A DNA stretch of 64,000 nt, taken from the NCBI RefSeq assembly GCF_040958095.1, contig NC_091165.1:31208186-31272185 (forward strand). Direction: 5' to 3'. A program made the position numbers and the translations under genes. Of this stretch, positions 23,150 through 34,343 are shown one piece after another (the first letter of the stretch is position 1; each line of letters opens with the position of its first letter). The DNA comes from Procambarus clarkii (lineage: Eukaryota; Arthropoda; Malacostraca; Decapoda; Cambaridae). The notes below the pieces were generated by a model. That model saw only the letters and a program-made list of their open reading frames with translations. It had not been told where the DNA came from and did no database searches.

Positions 23150-25165
23150 GTATAGTGTCACCATAATGAGTCACTATAATGTTTTACTATAATGTGTCAT
23201 TATAATGCACCATTATAACACATCACCAAAATGCATCACTATAACATGTTACCATAATTTGTCACCATAATGCACCACTATAATGTGTCACCATAATGCA
23301 CACTATAATGTGTTACCATAATGTACCACTATAATGTGTCACCATATTATGTCATTATAATGTGTCATTATAACGTGTCATCATAATGCATTACTATAAC
23401 ATGTCCCAATAATGCACCACTATAATGTGTCACTATAATGCACCACTATAATGTGTCACCATAATGCTACACTATAATGTGTCACCATAATGCACCAGTA
23501 TAATGTGTCACCATAATGTGTCTTTATAACATGTCATCATAATGCATCACTATAATGTGTCGCCATAATCTGTCACAATAACATGTTAACATAATGTGCC
23601 ACTATAATGTGTTACCATAATGCATCACTATAATATGTCACCATAATGTGACACTATAACGTATCACCATAATGAGTCACTATAACATGTCATCATAATG
23701 TACCACTATAACGTGTTACCATAATGCGTCACTATAATGCACTACAATAATATGTCACCATAATGCATCACTATAATGTATCACTATAATGCATCACTAT
23801 AATGTGTCACCATAATGCATCACTATAATATGTCACCATAATGTATCACTATAATGTGTTACCATAATGCATCACTATAACATGTCAACATAATGCACCA
23901 CTATTACATGTCACCATAATGTATCACTATAATGTGTCACTATAACATGGCACCATAATACGTCACTATAATGTGTCGCAATAGTAATAGGTCACTATAA
24001 TGTATCACCATAATGCGTCACTATAATGCGTCACTATAATGCGTCACTATAATGTGTTACCATAATGTGTCACTATAATGTGTCACCATAATGCATCACC
24101 ATAATGCATCACTATAACACGTCAACATATTGCACCACAATAACATGTCACCATAATGCATCACTATAATGCGTCACTATAACATAACACCATAATGTGT
24201 CACTATAATGTATCACTATAATGTGTTACCATAATACATCACTATAATGTGTCACCATAATGTATCACTATAATCTGTCACTATAATGTGTCACTATACT
24301 GTGTTACCATAATGCATCACTTTAACACGTCAACATAATGCACCACTATAACATGTTACCATAATGTATCACTATAATGTGTCACTATAACATGACACCA
24401 TAATGTGTCACTATAATGTGTCGCAATAACAATGCATCACTATAATGTGTTACCATAATGTATCACTATAAAGTGTTACCATAATTCATCACTATAACAT
24501 GTCACCATAATGCACCACTATAACATGTCACTATAATGTGTCACCATAATGGGTCACTATAATGTGTCATCATAATGCTTCACTATAACGTGTTACCATA
24601 ATGCATCATTATAATGTGTCACCATAATGTGTCACTATAATGTGTTACCATGATGTGTCGCCATAACATGTCACCATAATGCATCAGTTTAATGTGTTAC
24701 TATAATGTGTCACTATAACACTTTATCATAATGCATCACTATAATGTGTTACCATAATGTGTCACATGTCACCATAATGTGTCACATGTCACCATAATGT
24801 GTCACATGTCACCATAATGCATCACTATAATGCGTCACTGTAATGTGTTACCATATTACATCACTATAACGTGTCACGATAATGGGTCACTATAATGTGT
24901 CACCATAAAGCTTCATTTTAACATGTCACCATAATGCACCACTATAATGTGTCACCATAATGCATCACTATAACATGTCACCAGAATGCACCACTATAAC
25001 GTGTCACTATAATGTGTCACCATAATGCATCAATTTATTGTGTTACCATAATGTGTCACTATAACATGTCACCATAATGCATCACCATAATGTGTCACAA
25101 TAATGCGTCACACTAACATGTCACCATAATACTTCACTATATCGTGTCTCCATAATGCATCTTAG
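23150..25165. repeat. 13-bp satellite, about 155 units
   Basis: An uninterrupted array of CACTATAATGTGT and CACCATAATGCAT type units, each 13 bp. The T/C difference after CAC often alternates, hinting at a 26-bp dimer. A stub of the same repeat at 1,043-1,095 flanks the outer end of arm 1. No coding potential. Confidence 0.95.
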
Positions 25166-25605
25166 GACCTCTCCTGTTTCGTAAATATGTACATCAATGA
25201 CTTGCTAAATATATCTAACATTCCTAAACATATACTATTTACTGACGATCCTACCTTCATCTACTCAGACTCCAACCCCCCCCCCCCCCCCTCCACAATA
25301 AATAATATTGTAAATAATGAATTAAAGAAGTCCACTCATGGATGTCATACAACAAACAAACTCACACTAAACCTTGAAAAGAGCTACTACATTTTATTTT
25401 GAAGCAAATCATCAAACCAAATTCAACTTCAGATAGACAATATTAACATTAGCATTAAAAATTATGGAAAGTTTCTAGGCCTGTACATAGACAAGAGACT
25501 AAACTTTAGCACCCACATACAACACATTGTCAAAAAAAATCCCCAAAAACTGTCAGTATATTATCTAAAATCAGATATATTTTCCCCACTGCTCTAGTTT
25601 CACTA
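25166..25605 (+). pseudogene. Diverged LINE A-like element, 5' part
   Basis: The RT core near YINDLLNISNIPKHILFTDD is recognisable, with the ADD box changed to TDD, followed by TFIYSDSN, a C-run at 25,277-25,290 and NKLTLNLEKSYYILF. After a stop, FLGLYIDKRLNFSTH-like sequence follows. It corresponds to LINE A residues around the catalytic box but is clearly more diverged than A1-A3. It is split at TA (25,606-25,607) by a Tigger element and resumes at 26,549. Confidence 0.7.
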
Positions 25606-25607
25606 TA

Positions 25608-26546
25608 CAATGGGGTCTCGACTTACGATGCTAATCTGTTCCCAGAGACGGATCGTAAGTCGAAGCGATTTTTCCCATAAGAAATAAAGGGATTTGAATT
25701 AATCCGTTCCCCACCCTCCAAAATATTAACATACAAATACATTTTATACTGAATACAATGTTTTTTCTAACTACAATACAGTACCAAAGTTTCTCTTACC
25801 TTTACGGAGGCTCTTGATGGCGTATGGAAGATGGTGATGAGGGGGGGGGGGGAGTTGTTACTGTTTGGAAGGAGAGTCCCCTTCTATTATCACATCAGGG
25901 AGTGATGTTTTCTCTGGGGTACTCTCTCTCTCTCCTACGTTTTGCCTGAATACCACTAGGACCTGGTTGTGGTTCAGTGCTTGTTTGTCTCACTACAAAT
26001 TTGTCAAGAGACATTTGTTTTTCCCTTCGTTTTAACATTTGTCTGTAATGATGCATCACAGTGTCATTGAATAGGTTAAGGCAACGGCCTACTGCAGCTT
26101 GATTTGGGCGAGTCATTTCAGCAAAGGTTTGCAATTCTTCCCATGCTGCACACATTTTCTTAATTGTTGAGGAAGAGACATTCTGTACTCTTGTTTCTGC
26201 TCTATGGTCATCCTTACATGGGTTTTCATATGTTGAGCCTTACCACTGGCTTTCCTGGGACTCATGGCGTGATATATAATAATTACTTTAATGTTCAAAA
26301 TGCAAAAAATCACCACAAAAGCAGAATTTCTTATAGGCGCGAGCGTCACTAAGCGGGCAGCTGTAGTAAATTGAGGCAGGTAGGCCGCATGACCGGGAAT
26401 CACGCGCTCGGTCGACCCGAACTCGTACCAACAAATATCGGAAGTCGATGACACCATCGGATGTCGAGTCGCATTTTTCGATGAAATTTACATCGTAACT
26501 CGAAATTATCATAAGTAGGGGCAATCAATCAGTCGAGGTGCCACTG
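25608..26546 (-). mobile_element. Non-autonomous Tigger/pogo element, 939 bp
   Basis: TA target duplications flank it (25,606-25,607 and 26,547-26,548). The ends match: CAATGGGGTCTCGACTTACG on the left and CAGTGGCACCTCGACTGATT for the right read in reverse. Two transposase remnants are readable on the minus strand: the start (MSPRKASGKAQHMKTHVRMT, about 26,265) and the C-terminal tail (SLDKFVVRQTSTEPQPGPSG, about 26,000). The central DDE domain is deleted. It is related to the element at 46,498-48,075. Confidence 0.8.
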
Positions 26547-26548
26547 TA

Positions 26549-26960
26549 TTACTCACTTATCTATCCCTATCATACATATCCCTACGGTATCTGTGCGTGG
26601 GGTTCAATCACTACAAATTACCTCAAGCCCATCATCACCCAGCCAAAATTGGCTATCAGAACTATAACAAAATGTGTCTTCAGACAACACACAGCTCCTT
26701 TCTTCAAATCCCTAAACATGCTAATTAAACACTCACTCCACACATTCTCTTGTGCTAGTTACATGTATAAAACCTTGTTCCTTAATGTTAACCCTGATCT
26801 GAAACCCTTCCTTTTAAGTAATAGAACCCATGAGCACCACACCAGAAATAAATATATCTTCCATATTCCCAGAGACAGACTGAATCTGTGCAAACACTCC
26901 ATACAAATAAAAGGACGTACTCTGTCCCTAATGAATTAAATAAATTGTCCAACATTAGCT
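26549..26960 (+). pseudogene. Diverged LINE A-like element, 3' part
   Basis: Continuation of the LINE broken at 25,605. Removing the Tigger and one TA restores the motif SLYYSLIYPY. The frame continues with YGICAWGSITTNYLKPIIT, RTHEHHTRNKYIFHIPRDRL and stops at 26,937-26,939. The AT-rich stretch from 26,960 to 27,217 holds no gene I can support and is probably its 3' region. Confidence 0.7.
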
Positions 26961-27217
26961 TTTGTAAGACAGCTAACTCTACTTTTAATTTATTCAAAAG
27001 TAAAACCAAAACGTAGCTAATTTCATACTCATTGTTTCCTATCTTGTGCTTCAAAAACTCACTGTATTTTGTGTTACCTACTCCCCCAGTTTTGATATTT
27101 AAGGTATGCAACTTCACCAATGTAATCATTCCTATCAATATATATATTGTAATTATTATAGTATTCTCAAATTTTGATACAAAGTACCTATTAATAATCT
27201 TAATTTTATTAGTTAAC

Positions 27218-28930
27218 TTAACACCTGGGCTGCTCTGGCAGTTATAGCCTGCAACACACCCAGAAATAAAAAATAGAATTTTTTGTTTGTCTTATAAAAG
27301 TGTTCTTTGTGTTTCCTAATCACAGGAAAAATAATAAAAAAATCGTAGGTGGCATATTTTGGCCACAAAATAGGGCACAGAAGTCTGGTAAAAAAGGTTC
27401 GTTTGGTGTTCAGCAGGTAGGCTGCTCCATGTTTTTTAAATAAAAAAATAAAACAAAAATTAACAAAAAAAGGGAAAAATTTTGAAAAACAGAACAAATG
27501 TCAAAAAGGTTAGTTCGGTGATCAGCAGGTAGGCTGCTCCATGTTAATTAAATAAAAAGAAAAAAAAGAAATTAAAAACAATTAAAATTTTTAAAAAACA
27601 GAACAAATGTTAAAAAGGTTCATTCGGTGTTCGACAGGTAGGCTGCTCCATGTTTCTTAAATAAAAAAAAAATAACAAAAAAATGAAAAATTTTGAAAAA
27701 CAGAACAAATGTCAAAAAGGTTATTTTAATGTCTCTGATTTTTCGTAGTTTTTTTGCTGTAATATTATTCAATAGTGTGTAGTGTGATATATTTATATAA
27801 TAAAATGAGTGAATCATTGCTGTACTCAAAAATATGGTGTGCATATTGTTGATTCAATTATGTTCATCAAACAGTGAACAAATACTTTGTCGGTTATTAC
27901 ACTATATACACAGGTTATATATAAGTATCTGCATGTTTTGTTCACCATAATGAACCACTAAGTTGCTATTATGAGTCAAAAAGTAACGAGGAGTGACCGC
28001 CACACACCAGACAGCCACTCGCTGCCACTCACTCCCTCAACACCTCACTTGCCTACATTCTCCTCCCACCATACTGATTTTGCTTTTATTCACTATATAC
28101 AGACGTTATATATAAGTATCTACATTCGTGTTCACCATAACGAACCACTAAGTTGGCATGCTGAGTGGCAGTGCCAGTGGCAGCCAGTGGCAGCCCGCCA
28201 CTGGCTGCTACTTCCTCCCTCCCTCAAGTCACCTGACTCACCTACATTCTCCTCTCACAATACTGTTTTTGCTTTTATTCACTATATACAGACGCTATAC
28301 ATAAGTACCTACATTCGTGTTCGCCATAACGAACCACTAAGTTGGTATGCTGAGTGGCAGTGGCAATGGCAGCCAGTGGCAGCCCGCCACTGGCTGCCAC
28401 TCCCTCCCTCACCTCACCTCACCTGACTTGCCACCATTCTCCTCCCACCATACTGTTTTTGCCTTTATATACAGACGTTATATATAAGTATTTACATGTT
28501 TTGTTCACCATAACTGTACATCTAAGCTTGTATGGTGAGTAAAGGCACAAAGACATAGTTACTCACACAGTCAGCTGGTGGTGGCCGCCCTCAAGGCCAG
28601 ACGTACTAATATTTCTCCTCCAACAATACTGTTTGTGGAGTTATTACGCTATATACACACACGTTATATATTAGTATCTACGTGTTTTATTCACCATACT
28701 TGTACAAGTAAACTGGTATGGTGCCCAAAGACCATAGTGGTCACCAGTAAACAACATAATAAATCGTGCAGACGACGCCACCTCCCTCACCAAAATGGCG
28801 GCTCCCAACCTACTCCTATTGCTGTTATCACACTCTATACACACGTTATATATAAGTATCTACATTTGTGTTCACCATAGCGAACCACTAAGCTGGTATG
28901 GTGAGTACAGTCAATAAAAGGTGGCTACAC
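27218..28930. mobile_element. TTAA element H, left part
   Basis: A non-autonomous piggyBac-like element starting after TTAA (27,218-27,221). Its left end (CACCTGGGCTGC) is degenerate, but the next 150 bp match the left part of element E2 (TCTTATAAAAGTGTTC, GGTGGCATATTTTGG). It contains three tandem units of about 110-120 bp (27,385-27,725, with CAGGTAGGCTGCTCCATG) and then six units of about 185-190 bp beginning near 27,899, 28,091, 28,280, 28,466, 28,649 and 28,831 (TTATATATAAGTATCTACAT, TTCACCATA). There is no transposase. LINE B1 interrupts it at ACAC (28,927-28,930); it resumes at 41,881. Confidence 0.7.
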
Positions 28931-29180
28931 CTTTTAAAAATAAGTATATGGAGCACCACTTGGCAAATGGAATTTAATGTTAATAAATGCCATGTTATGG
29001 AATGTGGAATAGGAGAACATAGACCCCACACAACCTATATATTATGTGAGAAATCTTTAAAGAATTCTGATAAAGAAAGAGATCTAGTGGTGGTTCTAGA
29101 TAGAAAACTATCACCTGAGGACCACATAAAGAATATTGTGCGAGGAGCCTATGCCACGCTTTCTAACTTCAGAAATGCCT
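28931..29180 (+). pseudogene. LINE B1, part 1 (RT C-terminal region)
   Basis: A 5'-truncated LINE B fragment: ISIWSTTWQMEFNVNKCHVM, then CEKSLKNSDKERDL, LDRKLSPEDHIKNIV and ATLSNFR. It matches LINE B3 closely. It breaks inside the codon stretch for AFKYM at TTAA (29,181), where the piggyBac element is inserted, and continues at 39,751. Confidence 0.85.
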
Positions 29181-29184
29181 TTAA

Positions 29185-29260
29185 CCCTTAAAGTGCGCAT
29201 CACTTCATATGAAGTGTAAATCGTTTTACCAGTCAACTGCGCTTCACTTCATATGAAGTG
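29185..29260 (+). promoter_or_regulatory. Subterminal palindrome pair of piggyBac (left end)
   Basis: Two identical 16-bp palindromes, CACTTCATATGAAGTG, lie at 29,201-29,216 and 29,245-29,260, 44 bp apart. The first is 16 bp from TTAA, with TGCGCAT between. They probably bind the transposase; that role is inferred from position and from the same layout in elements E2 and H. Confidence 0.65.
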
Positions 29261-29409
29261 TATGGGTACCGCGCACGATTTGAATGGCCCGCGGTGTAGC
29301 TGGGGGTCCCATACGCTGCCCAGGGGCTCTAGTAAACAGCGGCCATTTTGAAAAAAAATCCAGCTCACGATTCGATGGCATGGGAGGCCTCAGTTTAGCG
29401 AGAGTCACC

Positions 29410-31543
29410 ATGGCGAGCGCACGGTCAAACGCCTCACGGGCACGCACCACTCAGTCCCTCACCCCAGAGCAAATAGCCCACGAATTATTCTCTGAAGGTG
29501 AAGAAAGTGTGTTTGACGATTCAGACAACGATGAGGATTATACACAGTTGTCGGGTGATAGTAGCAGCAGCAGTGAAAGTGAGAATGACCGCCATGCCAT
29601 GGCGAGGCCTATACGCTCTCCCATGCCTCCTCGCCCATTTTCTACCCCAATTCTACCACGACCTCACAGTTCCTGTGGATATTTTCTGTTTGAGGGTGAC
29701 GAGTCAGAGGGAGGTGACTCCTTTTCTGGGTTTAGTGACTCAGATCAAAGTTTTATTAAGCCTGTGGCTGGTACCAGTGGTGTAACTGGGCGAGAAATTG
29801 TCGCGTCAGCAGCATCTCGCCCGGCCAAGCGCCACCGCATGGCACCACATGAGGGACCAAGACCCTCGTGTTCACGTGCACCCACCTCACGTGCACGTAG
29901 CCGCCGTGCTTCTCGCAGACGGTATTCAGCTTCTGGTCGCCGGTATGCATCGCTTCCTCGCCGTCTTTCCTCTGCATCTCGCAGGACGCCTGGTGTACTT
30001 GAGTGGAGTGATGGTGACGATTTTATTCCTAATATTCCTCACTTTGACGATAAAGATGTAGGGATTACAAACCTTTTCCCTAATCAAGGTGAGGACATGG
30101 CTGAGATGGAATATTTTACAGCATTCTATGATGAACCACTCATGGAATACATTGTACACCAAACGAACCTGCATGCTGCTTACCTGATTGAGAGGGAAAT
30201 CACAGAATTTTCACGACTGCAGCGTTGGAAAAATACCACAGTTGCGGAAATGTATGTGTTTTTGGCACTGTTTGTTGATGAAGCACTGTCACAAACATGC
30301 AATAAATGACTATTGGAGCAAGGACAAGACAATACCAACACCTTTATTCGGGAAATATATGTCACGAGACAGGTTTCAGATACTCCTCAGGTGTCTACAT
30401 TTTGGAAGTGTTCAGGACCGAACACCTGATGATAGACTGTGGCGAGTGAGGCACTACATGAACGATGTTATTGGAAAATTCAGAGATTTTTACGTACCAG
30501 CACAGAAGCTGGTGGTTGATGAATCTCTCATACTTTACAAGGGACGTGTTCCATTCAAACAGTACATTCCCTCAAAACGAAACCGATTTGGCCTGAAATT
30601 TTTTGTTCTTTGTGATTGTGAGACAGGATACGTGTTACACATGATTCTGTACTCGGCTAGTGATGTAGACATTCCCGGTAACGACGAACATGGATTCTCA
30701 GGGAGTGTAGTGAAGACCATCATGGCTCCGTGGATGAACAAGGGACACATTTTATACACAGATAATTACTATACAAGTCCCTTGCTAGCTCGGTTCTTGC
30801 TAGAAAATAGAACCGGATTGGTTGGTACAGTAAAGCCACAACGAAGGGAAATGCCTGTGTTTGACAACGGCATTGCAGTTGGTGAGTGTCAGAGAAGGAA
30901 AAGTGATAACATTCTGTCAGTTTGGTGGAAAGACAAAAGAGAGGTGAACTTGTTGACAACAATTCATGATGGAACAATGGTGAACAGTGGGAAAGTGAGC
31001 CATAAAACAAACGCACCACTATATAAGCCAGACTGTGTTTTAGACTATAATATCAACATGCGGTTGATTGATAAATCAGACATGATGATTGGCACTGCAG
31101 AGTGTGTGCGGAAGACATGTAGGTGGGCGAAAAAAGTGTTCTTCCATCTTGTGGACATGAGCATGCTGAACTGTTTCAACATGTACCTTGTGAGAACTGG
31201 ACGTAAGCCCACTTTCCGTGACTTTGTATTTGATGCTGCAATACAGTTATTAGGAAAGTTTGCAAAAGATGTCCCAGGTATTCAGCGGCCCATCATAAAC
31301 CCACTGTTGCAGCATGCTGGTACTCCACGCCTCGCTCACACTGAAGGCTTCCTAGCACACAAACTTAAGTATTTGCCACCTGGTGTGAAGCGTGCAATAG
31401 CCCAACGTGATTGCTTGGTGTGTAAAACAACGACACGTAGAGACAAGAAACGGAAGCTTGTGCAAACATGGTGTGAAACGTGTGGTATCCCATTATGTGC
31501 TGTCGACTGCTTCAATGACTACCACAGTCTAGAAATCTTCTAA
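29410..31543 (+). pseudogene. piggyBac transposase, one frameshift
   Basis: A cut-and-paste transposase that would excise the element at TTAA sites. The start is the ATG at 29,410 in ACCATGG context (MASARSNASRAR). An acidic/serine-rich N-terminus follows (SVFDDSDNDEDYTQL), then basic low complexity, then the catalytic region. A frameshift near 30,270 separates the upstream frame, which ends at 30,309, from the downstream one (AINDYWSKDKTIPTPLFGKY onward). Candidate catalytic aspartates are in VVDESLILYKG, LYTDNYYTSP and MRLIDKSD. The C-terminus is a Cys-rich finger: CLVCKTTTRR, WCETCGIPLCAVDCF. Total length of about 710 codons is somewhat above typical piggyBac size, because of the long N-terminus. 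Apart from the single shift it looks intact. Confidence 0.9.
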
Positions 31544-32444
31544 GTGTGCTTCAAAGTGTGTATAGCGTGTGCGAGTGTGTAAATATGTATACATATAAGC
31601 AGATAGCGTGTGCGTGAGTGTAAATATATACAAATATAAGCAGAACATACAATATAATAGACTGTAATGACATATTATATTGCCGTAATTGAAAACATTT
31701 GTGTGCGCCTGTGTATACTCAAATATGCAACAATTATTGATACAAAATATGTTCAAACAGTATTTGAAACACAATTAGTGAAAAAAAATTAGATAAAATG
31801 CGCTTAGACATTGTAAATAAATAGCGCGAAAATATATTTGTGGCAACTCTGGCTGTTTGAGGACCGCGCGCAACATCTCCCGGGCGTGTACTGCATGAGC
31901 GAACATGCAGATTGTGACGTCATCACCGAGCTTCTCGGCTCTATTGCAACAAAAGTAAGTACAATAGAATTTTTTTTTATTTTTCCCGTGATCAGTGAAC
32001 AGAACTTAACAGATTAGCAAAAAAAAAAAAATTTTTTTTTTTTCAAAATGACATGCGCCTGTGTGGATAGCAGGATATTAGACCCCGAGCATGTTAAGGG
32101 TTAAGGGGGCATTAGGTTCCGATTTGCCCCAAAAATGCAATAAATGAAAACTCGTTCGATTTCAATCAAACTTTTTTGACAAGTTGTATATGAAAAGTGT
32201 TTCATCTGGTCCAAGTTTCAGCATCGTAGCATAAATAGGAAGGGAGAAAAAAAATATTGAAGTAGGTGTCAAAATTATACCAAAATGGTCAAAAACGATT
32301 ATCAAACAAAAGTGTCAACTGAAATCATAGCTATGACTCTTTGTTATCACAATAGCATATATTAAACAAATATTACAATTAATTTAATTGGAAAAAAATT
32401 TAAGTTAAATTTTTTTGTTGTTTTTTTTTTCAATTTTTTTTTCT

Positions 32445-32640
32445 GGGGGGAGCCCCGTCGGCTCCCCGGAGCTATCCCAGGCTGATATGCTAATGTCAGA
32501 CTTTGGCATCAGTCATGTGTATGGAGTTCTTAGGCCTACCGGGGACCACGGCCAGAACCGGGCCCCCTCAGAGAGGAAAGGGGAGCAATGGCCTATAGAA
32601 GCCCCCGTGTAGTTGGAAGCATTCTATGTCTGCCATCGAC
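32445..32640 (+). repeat. DIRS B 5' terminal region with conserved hairpin
   Basis: GGGGAGCC at 32,447-32,454 pairs perfectly with GGCTCCCC at 32,460-32,467 across a CCGTC loop. Downstream landmarks are GAGTTCTTAGGCCTACCGGG, CCCCTCAGAGAGG and GGAGCAATGGCC. The same module heads DIRS C (42,466), a solo copy (48,278) and DIRS D (58,012). Confidence 0.75.
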
Positions 32641-34343
32641 CGGAACAGTCACCCAGAAAGGTAAGCGCCCCAAAACAAACCCCTATTCTGGTTAAAATTG
32701 CTACCTAAAACCGAACTAGTGGATAGAACTCCCCAACCGAAAACAAGCAAACTAGTGTGACGTCACACACTGCCGCGCCGCTGTCTGCGCAGCTCCCCCC
32801 TCCCCGGGAGGGGGAAGGGGGAGCCCCAGACCCCCCGCGCCGGCTACCCACACCTCAGTTCTTGAGGCTGATGCTATAGGCGATGGTCGTGTGCTCTGGC
32901 TCCGGTGTCGCTACTGCACTGTGCTTTGAGTGTGGTGTTAGTTTTGTGGGTGCGAGAGCCAGGAGTTATCTTCAGTACTCGGGCTGCATGCGCCTAGGGC
33001 TGCCTTCCCTAGGTGCCCTGCAAGTACTGCCCTTGGGGCTTGGGGCCACCTTCCACAGGCTCCTCGGGGTCTGCCTCTGCTGGTCCGTTTTACCTTTCGG
33101 TTTTTCGGCCGCCTGTTGGGCTCTTGGGTGTTCTGTTCTCCCTTGTTACCGGCAGGTAAGAGGCAGTTTGCACTGGTAGGGGTGCAGGGTGCTGCTCAGC
33201 TTGTATTTCCCGACATCGCGGCCGGCTCTGTTCCTTGGGGTTCGCTGTCCTCTTGCGGGGTTTTGTTTTTCTTTTTGTTTTTGCCTGGTGGGGGGTTCTG
33301 TCATTTTATTCAGTTTGTTTTTGCCCTTCCACTGTTCTCCTCGGTGGCGCCCCCTGCTAGGTCCCCGTGAGTGTACACGTCCCTGGGGTTCAGCTTTAGA
33401 AGTTTGCTTGGTAGTTTTGGGCGCCGGTTTGCAGCGCCCTGCCTGGGACTACCTGAGCGCGAGTCCTCTTAAAGTAAACGCTCAGGACCCTGGGAATCCC
33501 CTAGGGGGCGCGTGGGTCCGGTGGATGTGACCCCGGAGTCCCCACTCGCTGTGTGCGAGTTTGAGGGTTGCTCGGTCCCCTTGTCTCAGGGTGACCCTCA
33601 TTGTTTTTGCCTCTGCCACGCTGCCTGTTGGGTCGGTGATACTTTCGACCCTGAGTCCTGTGAGTGTTGCTGCTTGCTTGTGACTCAATTTACCCAATCC
33701 TCTGATGATTCTATTCGGGTACAGGCGGCACGTGCGTTGCAGTTTAGGTTTCGTCTGTTGCAACGCGCTCGGTTGGTTGCTTCCCCGGATGCCCCGGGGC
33801 TGCCCCGCTTTGCTTTTCGAGACCCGGACTTGGGGGTGGGGGTCGCTTCGATCCTGGTTCAGTCCGCACCTCCTCGTCCTTCCCCTTCTGTTCGTTCTGG
33901 TCCCCCGCCCCTGCTTCCGGCCCCGAAGCGTCTGAGGGTTTCGGGGTCGGAGCAGGGGTTACTTGATCTCGAGACTCGGGCAGCTTCGGGGGTTGCCCCT
34001 TCCGGGGGGGCGGCAGAGGCATTCGAGTCTTGTCTCCCGGCCGAAGCTTCAGGGTCTGACCAGTGGGCCCCCCTTCCTCCAGCTTTTCCGGCTGCTCCGT
34101 CCTTGTCTTGTGGGGTCGGGGCTTGGGGAGAGGACTCGGCCTCGGGTCCTGTGGTGACGGACCTCGAGGCTGGGGAGGGGCTGACTTGGGGGCCTTGGGC
34201 CCCGCTGGACCCCGCCTGGGTTTTTCTTCCCACTGAGCGGGGCTTATTGTTACAAGGAGTGGGGTTTTCTTTCCCCCCCTCTGCGTACGAGTTGGATTTG
34301 GTGTCGGCCCCTCCCCGGGTACGGTTCCGTGTTCCCCCGGGTA

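Larger units (their letters stand above)
21305..23190. repeat. Long inverted repeat, arm 2 (outer segment)
   Basis: Reverse complement of about 1,048-3,190. The order of blocks mirrors arm 1, ending with CAACATCC-type sequence and the first satellite units at 23,150-23,190. Differences from arm 1 are the LINE A3 insertion and a shorter minisatellite. I see no supported gene in it. Confidence 0.8.
29181..32104 (+). mobile_element. Autonomous-type piggyBac transposon (now frameshifted)
   Basis: Bounded by TTAA at 29,181-29,184 and 32,101-32,104. Terminal sequences are CCCTTAAAGTGCGCATC on the left and CCCTTAACATGC on the right read in reverse, so the shared tip is CCCTTAA. The left end has two copies of the palindrome CACTTCATATGAAGTG. 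It encodes a piggyBac transposase on the plus strand. The left TTAA lies in LINE B1 sequence, but the right one is followed by another transposon (32,105-39,750) before LINE B1 resumes. Confidence 0.85.

Noticed and set aside
23150..25165. Repeated TATAAT as promoters, or the array as CRISPR
   Set aside because: Units are 13 bp without unique spacers, and the context is eukaryotic satellite DNA.
30188..31543. Second separate transposase gene overlapping the first
   Set aside because: The two frames are one piggyBac gene split by a frameshift near 30,270.
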